Part shown: piece by piece, positions 8,314 through 18,226 of the stretch
Layout of the letters: every line of letters begins with the position of its first letter
How positions within the stretch are numbered: position 1 is the stretch's first letter
DNA from: Lactobacillus crispatus
Lineage (GTDB): Bacteria; Bacillota; Bacilli; Lactobacillales; Lactobacillaceae
Assembly: GCF_018987235.1 (NCBI RefSeq)
Contig: NZ_CP072197.1
Coordinates: 2,046,001 to 2,110,000 of the forward strand
Length of the DNA: 64,000 bases
Reading direction: 5' to 3'
Notes under the pieces: generated by a model
The model's database searches: none
Seen by the model: only the letters and a program-made list of their open reading frames with translations
What the model was told of the DNA's origin: nothing
Made by a program: the position numbers and the translations under genes

Positions 8314-10212
8314 TTATCCTAACACGATTAAGTAGCAGCTGCCTTGTTTAACGCTTATTGAATTTCCTTCTTGCCAGTGTAGAGTTTGCTTGATTAATTC
8401 ATCGTGGTTACCATGTTCAATAATATGACCATGATCAAGTACCAAGATTAAATCTGAGTTAACAATCGTTGACAGACGGTGAGCAATAACAAAACTAGTT
8501 CTACCAGTAAGCAAGTTGTCCATCCCGGCTTGAACCATTTTTTCAGTTCGAGTATCAATACTTGAGGTAGCTTCATCAAGAATCATTACTGGCTCATCAG
8601 CAATCATTGCCCGCGCAATTGACAACAGCTGTATTTGCCCTTGTGAAAGGTCGCCGCCATCACCATCAATCACAGTTTCATAACCGTGATCAAGGTCATG
8701 GATAAATTCATCTGCGTGTGATAACTTGGCTGCTTGATAAACATCGTCATCACTGGCATCTGGATTACCAAAGCGGATATTGTCCATAATTGTGCCAGTA
8801 AAGAGATGGGTTTCCTGTAAAACAATTGAAAGTGATTTTCTCAAATCATCTTTTTTAATGTTTTTAATTGGAATACCGTCATAAGTAATCGTTCCTGAAT
8901 CAATATCGTAGAAACGGTTAAGCATGTTAGAGATGGTTGTCTTACCTGCACCGGTTTCACCAACTAAAGCTACCTTCATTCCCGGTTTGGCATTAATGGA
9001 AATGTCATGCAAGATCTGATGATCTGGTACGTAGCTAAAGTTAACATGATCAAAAATAATATGACCACGTACTTGAACCTTCTTGGTTGAGCCATCTTTT
9101 TGTGGTACATTCCAGTACCACTTACTGCCGACTTCATCGTTTTTCTTAGAAAGAGTAACTGTACCTTGGTCAGCTTCTGACTTTTGATCTTCCAAGTTGA
9201 AAATTCTTTCTGCACCAGCTAAAGCCATTACAATAGAGTTTAATTGTTGCGAAATTTGGGCAATTGGCATACTGAATTGCTTAGATAACTGTAAGAATGA
9301 ACCAATGGCACCAAGTGAAAGCGGAGCCCAACTATTAATTGCGGCAGCACCACCAACAAAGGCGATCAAAACGTAAAGCAAGTTACCCATGTTACCCATA
9401 ATTGGGAATAAAATTGTAGCGTAAGTGTTAGCCTTACCTGAGGCTTGACGCAACTCATCATTATATTTGTCAAAGCCTTCCTTAGATTGTGGCTCATGGC
9501 TGAAGACCTTGATGACCTTCAAACCATTAAGCATTTCTTCGTTATAACCGTTGATTTGACCCAGCTTCTTCTGTTGAACTTGGAAGAAGTGACTTGATCT
9601 AACTGTTAAGTAACGCACAATTCCAAATGATAAAGCAAAGATAATGAAGGAGAAGACCGTCAATTGCCAACTAAGTGAGAACATAGCGACAACCACGAAT
9701 AACAAACTCAAAGCTGAGTTAGTAAACTGTGGGATTGACTGTGAAATCATCTGCATCAAGGTATCAATATCGTTAGTATAACGCGACATGATATCGCCAA
9801 ATTCATTTTGGTCAAAGTATGAAATTGGCAAGCTTTCCATGTGGGTAAACATTTCGTTACGAACACGGTATTGGACCTTTTGTGCCAAAACACCCATTAA
9901 CATGTTAAAGAGGTAGTTGGATAAAAAGCCAATAGCATAGATCCCAAACATTACCGCAATTGCAGTAGCTAGAGGGCCATAGTTAGGAACTTTTTCTTTA
10001 GTTAAAGGCACAATATAATTATTGATCAAACGTTCAATGAATAACGAGCCAATAACGTTGCTGGCAGCTGCTAGTACAATAGTGATCATGGAAACGATGA
10101 GCATCCATGGACTCGTACTATTAACCAGTTTCAATAGGCGCAATAATATTTTGGTTCTGCTACCCTTTGTTTGATTTTTACTTTTTTCCATTGCTTGATC
10201 CAAATTGCTCAC
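8314..10212 (-). CDS. ABC exporter half-transporter (permease-ATPase), second subunit
   Basis: 632 residues. An N-terminal six-helix exporter domain (about 30-330) is followed by the ATPase domain with Walker A GETGAGKTT, signature LSQGQIQLL, Walker B PVMILDEATSS and the H-loop AHRLST. A roughly 40-residue insertion with KSEADQGTVTLSKKNDEVG precedes the ATPase. It pairs with the upstream gene, whose stop is adjacent to this GTG start (AAGGA 6 bases before). The two resemble heterodimeric multidrug exporters such as BmrC/BmrD. The signature has a Q (LSQGQ), normal for these. The extreme C-terminus (HWQEGNSISVKQGSCYLIVLG) is unlike the family and may reflect a frameshift. Confidence 0.85.
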   Translation of the reverse strand: MSNLDQAMEKSKNQTKGSRTKILLRLLKLVNSTSPWMLIVSMITIVLAAASNVIGSLFIERLINNYIVPLTKEKVPNYGPLATAIAVMFGIYAIGFLSNYLFNMLMGVLAQKVQYRVRNEMFTHMESLPISYFDQNEFGDIMSRYTNDIDTLMQMISQSIPQFTNSALSLLFVVVAMFSLSWQLTVFSFIIFALSFGIVRYLTVRSSHFFQVQQKKLGQINGYNEEMLNGLKVIKVFSHEPQSKEGFDKYNDELRQASGKANTYATILFPIMGNMGNLLYVLIAFVGGAAAINSWAPLSLGAIGSFLQLSKQFSMPIAQISQQLNSIVMALAGAERIFNLEDQKSEADQGTVTLSKKNDEVGSKWYWNVPQKDGSTKKVQVRGHIIFDHVNFSYVPDHQILHDISINAKPGMKVALVGETGAGKTTISNMLNRFYDIDSGTITYDGIPIKNIKKDDLRKSLSIVLQETHLFTGTIMDNIRFGNPDASDDDVYQAAKLSHADEFIHDLDHGYETVIDGDGGDLSQGQIQLLSIARAMIADEPVMILDEATSSIDTRTEKMVQAGMDNLLTGRTSFVIAHRLSTIVNSDLILVLDHGHIIEHGNHDELIKQTLHWQEGNSISVKQGSCYLIVLG

Positions 10213-11937
10213 CTACTTTCCTTGTTCTTCCTGGAATTTAGCGATTGAACTATAAAGTTCGTTAGTCTTCATCAATTCATCGTGGGTTCCAATAGCTTGA
10301 ATTTGACCATGATCCATGACGATAATCCGATCAGCATCCTTAATTGAAACAATTCTTTGTGAAATAATGATTTTAGTAGTTTCTGGCATATCTTTAGCCA
10401 AAGACGTTCTAATTTGTCGTTCAGTACTGGTATCAACAGCTGAGGTGGAGTCATCTAAGATCAAGATCTTCGGATTCTTAAGCAAGGCTCTGGCAATAGT
10501 AATTCTTTGCTTTTGCCCACCAGAAACGTTGTTACCGCCTTGTTCCACCATTGTGTCATAACCATCTGGCATTTCACGAATAAAACCATCAGCATGGGCG
10601 ATTTTAGCAGCGGCAACAACTTGTTCATCGGTTGCATTTTCGTTACCCCACTTGAGGTTATCCTTAATCGTTCCTGTGAACAGCACATTCTTTTGTAAAA
10701 CCATCGCAACGTTATCACGCAAGGTCTTCAAGTCATATGACTTAACGTTGTGTCCTGCAACCCGAACGGCACCAGAAGTAACATCATAAAGACGCGGAAT
10801 CATTGAAACCAAGGTTGACTTCGATGAACCTGTTTCACCAATAATCCCGATTGTTTCACCTGGCCTAATGTGCAAATTGATATCTTTTAAAGCATCAGCC
10901 TTGTCCGCAGGTTCGTACTTAAAGCTAACGTGATCAAAGATAATTTCACCATTGGTCAAACGTTTCAATGGCTTCTTAGGATCTTCAATTGTTGGTTCTT
11001 CCGTAATCACTGAAGCAATACGACGACCACTGGCACCTGAGATAACCAATTGCGTAGTAATCATAGCTAAAATGTTTAAACTAAACAAAACTGAGTTTGA
11101 ATAAGTAAACATTGAAATTAATTGACCAGTTTGTAAACTACCGCCAACCACTTCTTTTGCACCGAACCAGCAGATTGACAGCGTTGAAATATTCAAAACA
11201 GCTGCAACTACTAATGCGTTCAAAGACATAATCTTTTGTGCAGTCGCAAATAACTTGTAAATAAAACCTGATGACTTCTTGAATTCTTTAATCTGCGGTT
11301 GTTCTTGGACGTAAGTCTTAACTTCACGAATACCACGTACATTTTCACGCACAACTTGGTTCATTCGGTCATACCCTCTAAAAATCTTAGGGAAGTATGG
11401 ATAAGCTGTTTTAATAATCAAGCCCAAAGCAATTGCAAAAACCGGTCCTAAAACTGCAAAGATTAATGATAAACGCGGACTAATAATAATTGACATAATA
11501 ATTGAAACGATGAACATCATTGGTGCTCTAACAGCAATTCTGATGATCATTTGATATGCCATTTGCACGTTGTTAACGTCAGTAGTCAAACGTGTAACTA
11601 AACTGGCACTTGAAAAGTGATCAATATTTTCAAAAGAATAGTCCTGCATATGGTAGAACATGTCTTGGCGCAAGTTTGCGGCAAAACCAGCAGCTGCATG
11701 AGCTGAGACATAACTCGCACTAGCGCCTAAAATTAGCGAAATAATGGTTAACACTAATAGCAATAGCCCCATTTTACTAATATAGGACATATCCCCCTTC
11801 ATAATTCCGTTATCAATCAAAATTCCGACCAAATATGGTATCAGCATTTCAATGATAACTTCACCAATAACAAACATTGGTGAGAGCAAAGACAATTTTT
11901 TATATTGCCTAATTGATTTGCTCAATGTTTTGATCAT
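10213..11937 (-). CDS. ABC exporter half-transporter (permease-ATPase), first subunit
   Basis: 574 residues from ATG at 11935-11937, which follows AGGGTGGG; an upstream TTG has no ribosome site. A six-helix membrane domain (about 15-310) precedes an ATPase domain with Walker A GETGSSKST, signature VSGGQKQRI, Walker B KILILDDSTSAVD and SQRIVS. The Walker B aspartate is followed by Asp (DDSTS) rather than Glu, the mark of the degenerate catalytic site found in one half of heterodimeric exporters. The partner carries the canonical DEA. Together they should form an asymmetric exporter of drugs, lipids or peptides. Confidence 0.88.
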   Translation of the reverse strand: MIKTLSKSIRQYKKLSLLSPMFVIGEVIIEMLIPYLVGILIDNGIMKGDMSYISKMGLLLLVLTIISLILGASASYVSAHAAAGFAANLRQDMFYHMQDYSFENIDHFSSASLVTRLTTDVNNVQMAYQMIIRIAVRAPMMFIVSIIMSIIISPRLSLIFAVLGPVFAIALGLIIKTAYPYFPKIFRGYDRMNQVVRENVRGIREVKTYVQEQPQIKEFKKSSGFIYKLFATAQKIMSLNALVVAAVLNISTLSICWFGAKEVVGGSLQTGQLISMFTYSNSVLFSLNILAMITTQLVISGASGRRIASVITEEPTIEDPKKPLKRLTNGEIIFDHVSFKYEPADKADALKDINLHIRPGETIGIIGETGSSKSTLVSMIPRLYDVTSGAVRVAGHNVKSYDLKTLRDNVAMVLQKNVLFTGTIKDNLKWGNENATDEQVVAAAKIAHADGFIREMPDGYDTMVEQGGNNVSGGQKQRITIARALLKNPKILILDDSTSAVDTSTERQIRTSLAKDMPETTKIIISQRIVSIKDADRIIVMDHGQIQAIGTHDELMKTNELYSSIAKFQEEQGK

Positions 11938-11974
11938 AGAGACCCACCCTTCTATTCTTTTATTCAATCTCGCA

Positions 11975-12015
11975 AATAAAAAGATAAATGGATCATCTCC
12001 ATTTATCTTTTTTAT
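11975..12015 (-). terminator. Terminator of the segregation-block operon
   Basis: Perfect 13-bp stem AAAGATAAATGGA / TCCATTTATCTTT (11980-11992 with 11998-12010) followed on the minus strand by TTATTTGC; it lies downstream of the DUF1129 gene stop at 12084. A T-run also follows on the plus strand. Confidence 0.85.
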
Positions 12016-12083
12016 CTATATTAAGTTTAAGTATGTGCTTATTTTTACGGAAATTCAATTAACATGCTTGCAAAACAGGTAAA

Positions 12084-12869
12084 TTATTTACGTTGTTGTG
12101 GCCTTGGTGCAAATGCGGAACCAACAATATTGTAGTGCTTTCTGAATAAATAACGTACACCATAGGCAGCCGCCGCGATAACGATGTCAGCTACTGCTGG
12201 TAAAACTGGGTTGATTACGCGCAATGCTGGGATTTGCAAAATCCACATCCAGACAAACAAAACAACTGCTATAGCCAACATTCTTAAGATCAGCTTAACC
12301 AATGAAGGACGTTTACCTTGCTGAGGCATTAGCCAATCATTGTATTTAACCATGAAGATCCCCATTAAAATACCTACACTGGCAATTGTCAGAATCCCCA
12401 TTTGTGAATTATACGGTTGGTTCTTAGTTTGGAATAATGCAAGGATACCACATAAACCAACAAAAATTGCTAAATAAAGCAATGCGCCATCAACCATCAA
12501 CTGCCAAGTTGGTATATCCACTGGTTTTTTCTTAGGATGAAGCATTTGTTCAGCCTTAATTGCTGGTGAAGCCAGGTAAAGCCCATTGGCTGGTTGCCCA
12601 TGACGTTGGGCAATAATAATTTCACTGAGCAAGCCATTAGTCATCGCAACTGCATCAGCACGTGACATTGAACCTTGTTTTTGCAGTTCTTTTTCTAGAC
12701 GAAAAACATAGTCACTGTTCTTGTTACTCAACTTTTCACGCAAAGCTTTTGGATCTTCCTGCTTAATTTTTTCATCCTGAGTATCAAGCTCAGCTTGCTT
12801 CTTTAATTTAGCTTGTTTTTCAGTGTTAATTTTTGTTTGATCTTGTTCTCTCTTTGTCTCTTCAGCCAT
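12084..12869 (-). CDS. DUF1129 family membrane protein
   Basis: 261 residues. A charged N-terminal region of about 70 residues rich in Lys, Gln and Glu, likely coiled coil, is followed by a helical segment with RADAVAMTNGLLSEIIIAQRHGQPANGLY, typical of DUF1129. Five hydrophobic helices (from about 120 to 250) follow, and the end FRKHYNIVGSAFAPRPQQRK is basic. In lactobacilli this family sits next to ychF and the par genes, as here, 8 bp after ychF. No function is established. Confidence 0.8.
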   Translation of the reverse strand: MAEETKREQDQTKINTEKQAKLKKQAELDTQDEKIKQEDPKALREKLSNKNSDYVFRLEKELQKQGSMSRADAVAMTNGLLSEIIIAQRHGQPANGLYLASPAIKAEQMLHPKKKPVDIPTWQLMVDGALLYLAIFVGLCGILALFQTKNQPYNSQMGILTIASVGILMGIFMVKYNDWLMPQQGKRPSLVKLILRMLAIAVVLFVWMWILQIPALRVINPVLPAVADIVIAAAAYGVRYLFRKHYNIVGSAFAPRPQQRK

Positions 12870-12877
12870 TCTTACTC

Positions 12878-13978
12878 CTAGACGTTAAATCTAAATTCAA
12901 TAATGTCACCGTCTTGAACTTCGTAATCTTTACCTTCAAGACGCAGCTTACCAGCTTCTTTAACCTTTTGCATAGTTTCAAGCTTGTCTAAATCATCAAA
13001 TGAAACAACTTCAGCCCGAATAAAACCACGCTCAAAGTCTGAGTGAATAACACCAGCAACTTGTGGAGCTTTCATTCCCTTGTGGAAAGTCCAGGCACGG
13101 GTTTCAGGACCACCAGCGGTAAAGAAAGTTCTAAGGCCTAAAATATGATATGCAGCACGAATCAACCGATCCAAACCTGATTCTTCTACGCCTTCCATCT
13201 CAAGGAATTCTTTCTTTTCATCATCAGCCATACCAGCGATTTCTTCTTCAGTTGCAGCAGAAATACCTAAGCATTCTGCACCTTCGCTTTCGGCATGCTT
13301 CTTAACGATTTGGTAATACTTGTCGCTTTCTGGATCAGCCATTGAATCTTCAGCGATGTTAGCAACGTAGATAACTGGCTTGGAAGTTAACAAGAACAAG
13401 CCCTTAACAATCTTTTGTTCATCTTCATTAAAGTCAATTGAACGGGCAGCATTACCTTCTTCAAGTACTGGCTGCAATTTATTCAAAACAGCCATTTCAG
13501 CCTTGGCTTCCTTATCGCCTTGTTGAGCAACCTTCTTTACCTTATTGATTCTGCGGTTAACAGCATCGAGGTCCGCAATAGCAAGTTCCAAGTTAATAGT
13601 ATTAATATCTTCTTCTGGATCAACCTTACCAGTAACTGAGGTAATATTGTCATCATCAAAGGCACGAACAACGTGAACGATGGCATCAGTTTGACGGATG
13701 TTTTCAAGGAACTTGTTACCAAGACCTTCACCTTTTGAAGCACCCTTAACCAATCCAGCAATATCGGTAAATTCAAAAGTTGTGTGCACAATCTTCTTAG
13801 CAGGAATCAATTCTTGAATTCTTGCCAAACGCTTGTCAGGAACTTCAACCATTCCGACATTTGGTTCAATGGTGGCAAATGGATAGTTAGCCATTTCGGC
13901 ACCAGCCTTAGTAATCGCATTAAACAAAGTTGACTTACCAACGTTTGGTAAACCAACAATACCAGCAGTTAATGACAT
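12878..13978 (-). CDS. ychF: Redox-responsive ATPase YchF (Obg-like ATPase)
   Basis: 366 residues, full length for YchF. The P-loop [14 protein letters not shown] opens the protein, followed by [20 protein letters not shown]. In place of the GTP-specific NKxD motif there is YVANIAED, consistent with ATP preference known for the family. The C-terminal TGS-type domain contains [18 protein letters not shown] and ends [11 protein letters not shown]. YchF binds ribosomes and modulates stress responses in the cytoplasm. It lies in the operon between DUF951 and DUF1129. Confidence 0.95.
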   Translation of the reverse strand: MSLTAGIVGLPNVGKSTLFNAITKAGAEMANYPFATIEPNVGMVEVPDKRLARIQELIPAKKIVHTTFEFTDIAGLVKGASKGEGLGNKFLENIRQTDAIVHVVRAFDDDNITSVTGKVDPEEDINTINLELAIADLDAVNRRINKVKKVAQQGDKEAKAEMAVLNKLQPVLEEGNAARSIDFNEDEQKIVKGLFLLTSKPVIYVANIAEDSMADPESDKYYQIVKKHAESEGAECLGISAATEEEIAGMADDEKKEFLEMEGVEESGLDRLIRAAYHILGLRTFFTAGGPETRAWTFHKGMKAPQVAGVIHSDFERGFIRAEVVSFDDLDKLETMQKVKEAGKLRLEGKDYEVQDGDIIEFRFNV

Positions 13979-14031
13979 TTGTTGTCCTCTTTTTCTAAAA
14001 TCAATTTTTTATTTTTACTTACTTGTCTATT

Positions 14032-14295
14032 TTATCCAAAATTTGGCCGAGCGATACGATCTTTTGGCACATATTGCTCTTTTTTTGCGTTAACCGGATC
14101 ATTCGCCTTAGTTAATAGCTTTTTTAGCTTCCGGTTAAACTCGCTGCGCGGCATCATGACTATGTGCCCACAATCCATACATTTTAATTTGATATCAGCA
14201 CCCATGCGCAGGATTTCCCAATCATTAGTCTGACAAGCATGAGGCTTTTTCATTTGAACTGTATCAGCCAAATTATAAACAATTTCTTTAGCCAT
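14032..14295 (-). CDS. DUF951 family protein
   Basis: 87 residues with a small metal-binding-like centre CMDCGHIVMMPRSEF and an upstream MKKPHACQTNDWEILRMGADIKLKC, which are the conserved features of DUF951. The fold is thought to be a small beta-barrel, and the two cysteines of the CxxC suggest a bound metal. Its start overlaps the end of parB by 8 bp, so translation is coupled. The family is almost always beside parB or ychF in Firmicutes, but its role is not established. Confidence 0.88.
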   Translation of the reverse strand: MAKEIVYNLADTVQMKKPHACQTNDWEILRMGADIKLKCMDCGHIVMMPRSEFNRKLKKLLTKANDPVNAKKEQYVPKDRIARPNFG

Positions 14296-15175
14296 CTAAA
14301 TCAACACCTAACAAATCAAGAATGCGGTTCAATTCATCAGTTGAAGCAAAATCAATTGACAAATGTCCTTTTCCTTTTTGTGTTTCTGAAATATTGACGC
14401 TAGAGCCAAACTTATTAGCCAATTGGCTTTCGCTAGCCCGGATAAAGGCCGATTTCTTGACGGTCTTTTTGCTGCGAGGTTTTTTAGCGTTCAATTCACT
14501 GACTACCGCTTCAACCTTACGCACCGGCATCCCTTCCTTGACTACTCGCTTAGCCAGCGCATCAATCTTTTCCTTATCTTTCAAACTTAAAAGCGTTCTA
14601 GCTTGTCCCATCGACAGTTCACCATGTTGGAGTAAACGCTTAGTCTTGCTAGGTAAAGTGAGCAAACGCAAATAATTAGCAATATATGGTCGCGACTTGC
14701 CCATCCGCTTCGAAACTTCTTCTTGCGTTAAGCCAAGATTCTTCTGCAGCATTTCATAAGCTTGAGCCTCTTCAAGTGGAGTTAAATCTTCACGCTGCAA
14801 GTTTTCTAGAACTGCCACTTCCATCATTTGGCTTTCGTTAAACTTGCGAATAATTGCTGGAATAGTCTTCTTCTTAGCCAATTTAGAAGCACGGAAACGA
14901 CGCTCACCAGCAATGATCTCATATCCATTAACTGATTCGCGCACGATAATTGGCTGGAAAACACCATTTTCCTTAATAGAATCCGACAGTTCTTTTAAGC
15001 TCTTATCATCAAATCTTTTTCTAGGCTGATAAGGATTCGGCCGAATATCGCCCAAATCGAGTTCTTGGACTTCTTCTGCCTCTTGAACTTGAGGCTCATC
15101 CTCAAATAAGGCTTCAAGACCACGACCTAGGCCGCCCTTTTTTCTTGGCTCTTTACTTCTTGAGTCTCTTGTCAT
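14288..15175 (-). CDS. parB: Chromosome partitioning protein ParB (Spo0J)
   Basis: 295 residues. The N-terminal GLGRGLEALF peptide is the ParA-activating tail typical of chromosomal ParB. The CTP-binding ParB core contains IRPNPYQPRKRF and GERRFRASKLA. The helix-turn-helix VSKRMGKSRPYIANYLRLL binds parS. A C-terminal dimerisation region ends the protein. It spreads on DNA around parS near the origin and loads SMC. It overlaps parA by 23 bp. Confidence 0.95.
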   Translation of the reverse strand: MTRDSRSKEPRKKGGLGRGLEALFEDEPQVQEAEEVQELDLGDIRPNPYQPRKRFDDKSLKELSDSIKENGVFQPIIVRESVNGYEIIAGERRFRASKLAKKKTIPAIIRKFNESQMMEVAVLENLQREDLTPLEEAQAYEMLQKNLGLTQEEVSKRMGKSRPYIANYLRLLTLPSKTKRLLQHGELSMGQARTLLSLKDKEKIDALAKRVVKEGMPVRKVEAVVSELNAKKPRSKKTVKKSAFIRASESQLANKFGSSVNISETQKGKGHLSIDFASTDELNRILDLLGVDLDG

Positions 15176-15932
15176 GAGCTTTTAACACCTCTTTTGCTAA
15201 ATCATCATATACCTTGGCACCACGAGATTTTGGTGCATATTCTGTAATTGGCTGACCATAACTTGGGGCCTCAGCTAATTTAGTAATTCGAGGAATGATG
15301 GTCTTATAAACTTTCTTGCTAAAGTAGGACTGCACTTCTTTAACCACTTCAGCACCCAAGTTAGTTCTGGCATCAAGCATTGTTAACAAAACGCCTTCTA
15401 CGCCAAGATCTTTATTAAAATGCTTTTGGACTAAACGAATTGTGTTCAAAAGTTGGCTAAGTCCTTCCATAGCATAATATTCACTCTGAACTGGAATCAA
15501 AATTGAATCAGATGCAGTAAAAGCATTAATTGAAAGTTGCCCTAATGATGGCGGACAGTCAATAAAGACAAAATCATATTGATCGCTAATTGCATCTAAA
15601 GCTGACTTTAAGCGTGTCTCCCGAGCCATCATTGAAATTAGTTCCGTTTCAGCACCAGACAAGTTGATTGTGGCTGGAACCATATCTAGCTTTGGCGTTG
15701 AAGTATGGTGAATAGTATCTTGAATAGGAATTTCGTCAATCAAAACATTGTAAATGTCCTGGTCAATCTCTGATTTTTCAATTCCTAAACCAGAGGTGGC
15801 GTTACCTTGCGGATCAATATCCACAATTAAAACGCGATAACCACGGTCGGCAATTGAGGCTGCTAAATTGATGGTCGTAGTGGTTTTACCTACGCCACCT
15901 TTTTGGTTTGCAACCGAAATTACATTTACCAT
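15153..15932 (-). CDS. parA: Chromosome partitioning ATPase ParA (Soj)
   Basis: 259 residues from the ATG at 15930-15932, which has GGAAGG 9 bases upstream; an ATG three codons earlier is too close to that site. The deviant Walker A NQKGGVGKTTTTINLA starts the protein, with DIDPQGNATSG and FIDCPPSLG following. Soj moves ParB-bound origins and influences DnaA. It is co-transcribed between noc and parB. Confidence 0.95.
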   Translation of the reverse strand: MVNVISVANQKGGVGKTTTTINLAASIADRGYRVLIVDIDPQGNATSGLGIEKSEIDQDIYNVLIDEIPIQDTIHHTSTPKLDMVPATINLSGAETELISMMARETRLKSALDAISDQYDFVFIDCPPSLGQLSINAFTASDSILIPVQSEYYAMEGLSQLLNTIRLVQKHFNKDLGVEGVLLTMLDARTNLGAEVVKEVQSYFSKKVYKTIIPRITKLAEAPSYGQPITEYAPKSRGAKVYDDLAKEVLKAHDKRLKK

Positions 15933-15950
15933 ATTGTTCATCCTTCCCTA

Positions 15951-16787
15951 TTACTTCCTTTTCAATTCAATTGTGATCTTATAATCATCCGGATCTTTAT
16001 TTTCTGTTACTTTGACTTTAATTCCTGAGTCTTCGGCTAACTTAACCGCCTTCTTAATGGTGTTAATTTGTACCTTTAAGTCTTTAGGAACTCGGCTAAC
16101 GACCCGCTTAGCTTCTTTTTTAGCCTTAGGCTTAGGGTTAAAGTAAACATCCACATCTTGCACAATCTCTTCAGTTTGTTTAACGTTTAAGCCTTTTGCT
16201 TCAATTTCTGTCAAAACGCGATCTTGATCTGCATTACTTAAGCCGATCATTGCACGACCATGACGAGCGGTAATTTTGCCAGCAATCAAAGCTTGCTGCA
16301 CATTATCATCCAGCTTCAATAAGCGCAATTTGTTAGCCACATAAGATTGAGACTTACCCATATTTTTAGCCAAAGCAGTTTGAGTCAAATCATTCAATTC
16401 CATTAAATTGGTATAAGCTTTTGCCTCATCAATTGGATTTAAGTCTTCACGCTGTAAGTTTTCAATCAAAGCTAATGAAGCAGCTTGATCATCACTCATA
16501 TTCTTGACGATCGCAGGAATAGTCTGCCAGCCCAAGCTTTTAGCTGCACGATAACGTCTTTCACCTGCAATAATCTCATATTGCTCGTCATCGCCATCTT
16601 CACGAACTACGATAGGTTGGAGCAAGCCATCCTTATCAAGTGTTTCAGCTAATTCTTTAATTGAATCATCAGAAAATTCACGCCGTGGTTGATAGCGGTT
16701 AGGAACAATCTTGCTCAATTCAAGATCTTGAACCTGTTTATTCTTAGGAATTTCATCATCATGATGCATAAAAGAAAATAATGACAT
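15951..16787 (-). CDS. noc: Nucleoid occlusion protein Noc (ParB paralogue)
   Basis: 278 residues. It starts MSLFSFMHHDDE, a short amphipathic N-terminus expected of the membrane-targeting helix of Noc, then has the ParB core IVPNRYQPRREF and GERRYRAAKSLGW. The helix-turn-helix is LAKNMGKSQSYVANKLRLL. The gene order rsmG-noc-parA-parB is the classical Firmicutes arrangement. Noc binds dispersed sites and blocks division over the nucleoid. It resembles the downstream ParB along its length but lacks the ParA-activating tail. Confidence 0.92.
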   Translation of the reverse strand: MSLFSFMHHDDEIPKNKQVQDLELSKIVPNRYQPRREFSDDSIKELAETLDKDGLLQPIVVREDGDDEQYEIIAGERRYRAAKSLGWQTIPAIVKNMSDDQAASLALIENLQREDLNPIDEAKAYTNLMELNDLTQTALAKNMGKSQSYVANKLRLLKLDDNVQQALIAGKITARHGRAMIGLSNADQDRVLTEIEAKGLNVKQTEEIVQDVDVYFNPKPKAKKEAKRVVSRVPKDLKVQINTIKKAVKLAEDSGIKVKVTENKDPDDYKITIELKRK

Positions 16788-16804
16788 AATATACCCCTTT
16801 CTGT

Positions 16805-17527
16805 TTAATGAATCGGTTTGCGCCGCGGCGTGCCTGCTTGACGTGGATACTTTTTAGGTGTTGCTTTGACTTTTTGAACTAAGATTAGAGTTCGTTCTTC
16901 TTCGCTCTCAGGTAGAGTCAATTTTTCTTCCTTAATCAGCTTACCGCCCAGCAATTCAAGAGCTTTTTGACCATCATCCAATTCATCTTCGGCTTTTGGT
17001 CCCTTGAGGGCAATAAAGTAACCATCTTTTTTCACCAAAGGCAAGCAATATTCACTCAAAACACTCATCCGCGCAACCGCACGAGCAGTAACGAGATCGA
17101 ACTTTTCTCGATAAAGCTTATTTTGACCAACGTCTTCAGCGCGGCCATGAACTAATTCGACGTCCTTCAAGTCTAACTTAGTAATTAAGTTCTTTAAAAA
17201 AGTCAATCGTTTTGCCAAAGAATCAACAATAGTAATCTTCAATTCTGGCTGCAAAATCTTGAGCGGAATTGATGGAAAACCAGCACCAGCACCAACATCA
17301 CAAAGAGTAGCACCATCTTTAAAAACATCGCCAAAAGTAAACAGCGGCGTAATACTGTCATAAAAGTGCTTAAGGTAAACCTCATCTTCTTCGGTAATTC
17401 GTGTCAAATTGACATGCTCATTAACTTCGATCAAATAATTAAAATATATTTTAAATTGTTCAATTTGTTGGTCAGTTAATTTAAAATTGTGTTTTGATAG
17501 TTCTAAAATAAATTTTTCAGGATTCAT
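16805..17527 (-). CDS. rsmG: 16S rRNA (guanine527-N7)-methyltransferase RsmG (GidB)
   Basis: 240 residues. The Rossmann methyltransferase core carries [17 protein letters not shown] for S-adenosylmethionine binding, plus [14 protein letters not shown] and [12 protein letters not shown], standard RsmG motifs. It methylates G527 of 16S rRNA. The basic C-terminal tail [15 protein letters not shown] is typical. It is the first gene of the segregation operon, and its start is preceded by a perfect inverted repeat described separately. Confidence 0.95.
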   Translation of the reverse strand: MNPEKFILELSKHNFKLTDQQIEQFKIYFNYLIEVNEHVNLTRITEEDEVYLKHFYDSITPLFTFGDVFKDGATLCDVGAGAGFPSIPLKILQPELKITIVDSLAKRLTFLKNLITKLDLKDVELVHGRAEDVGQNKLYREKFDLVTARAVARMSVLSEYCLPLVKKDGYFIALKGPKAEDELDDGQKALELLGGKLIKEEKLTLPESEEERTLILVQKVKATPKKYPRQAGTPRRKPIH

Positions 17528-17536
17528 TTTTCACCC

Positions 17537-17553
17537 GTGAAACCTTGTTTCAC
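17537..17553. repeat. Perfect inverted repeat with parS-like half sites in the rsmG leader
   Basis: GTGAAAC-CTT-GTTTCAC is a perfect 7-bp inverted repeat 10 bp upstream of the rsmG start codon. Together with the preceding TTTCACCC it contains three copies of the parS half site TTTCAC/GTGAAA, but none has the exact spacing of the 16-bp parS palindrome. Confidence 0.5.
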
Positions 17554-17688
17554 ACCTCTAAATTTAACGCAAAATGCATTGATTAGTAAAGATATTTCAT
17601 CTTATCAATTATGAAGTATTTTTACTCAATCGTCAAAGTTTTGCCGCCCGCAAAATAGGGTATAATAAGGCGCAAAGGAGTTAAAAAT

Positions 17689-18225
17689 ATGATTGTTACT
17701 TTAATTGTTTTAGCTTACTTAGCATATAAAACATATTTAGGCTATAAAACAGGCTTTACACGCTATATCATCGGTTTAATCTGTTCCGCCATTGTCTTTA
17801 TGGTTGCCATTTTCATGCAAAATCCATTCGGTAATTGGCTATACACACAATACACTGGAGAAATGATTAAGACTAACTCCACTAACAACGTGGAATTAAT
17901 GATTGCACGCTTTGTCGCTTTCTTTATTGTTTTCTTCGTGGGCAAAATGATCATGAAGATTGTCAAAAGCTGGATTCCTAACAAAAATCCACATGCGACT
18001 AACTTAGGCAGTATTCTCGACAATGTCTTGGGTGCTCTAGCCTCCCTAATTGCTAGTTATTTTGTTGTTTACGTGGTCTTGTCCATGTTCAATGCACTAC
18101 AAAATCCATGGTTTATGCAGCAAACAATTGATTCTAGCTTTTTGAGGTTTATCATTTACAACACACCGGGGCTTTCAAACGGTGTCTTCAATAATATCTT
18201 TAATATTGGCAAAACTGTGGGATAA
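17689..18225 (+). CDS. CvpA family membrane protein
   Basis: 178 residues with four hydrophobic helices (about 2-17, 25-44, 66-90 and 108-135) in the pattern of CvpA/colicin V production proteins, including the early LAYLAYKTYLGYKTGFTRYIIGL. Many Firmicutes encode such a protein; its job is uncertain, though in enterobacteria it affects colicin V export and envelope stress tolerance. It is divergent from rsmG, and a TATAAT lies about 27 bp upstream of its start, after an AAGGAG ribosome site spaced 7 bases from the ATG. Confidence 0.75.
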   Translation: MIVTLIVLAYLAYKTYLGYKTGFTRYIIGLICSAIVFMVAIFMQNPFGNWLYTQYTGEMIKTNSTNNVELMIARFVAFFIVFFVGKMIMKIVKSWIPNKNPHATNLGSILDNVLGALASLIASYFVVYVVLSMFNALQNPWFMQQTIDSSFLRFIIYNTPGLSNGVFNNIFNIGKTVG

Positions 18226-18226
18226 A

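Noticed and set aside
17521..17560. A true parS site
   Set aside because: No exact 16-bp TGTTNCACGTGAAACA palindrome is present here or elsewhere that I could see; only half sites at other spacing.
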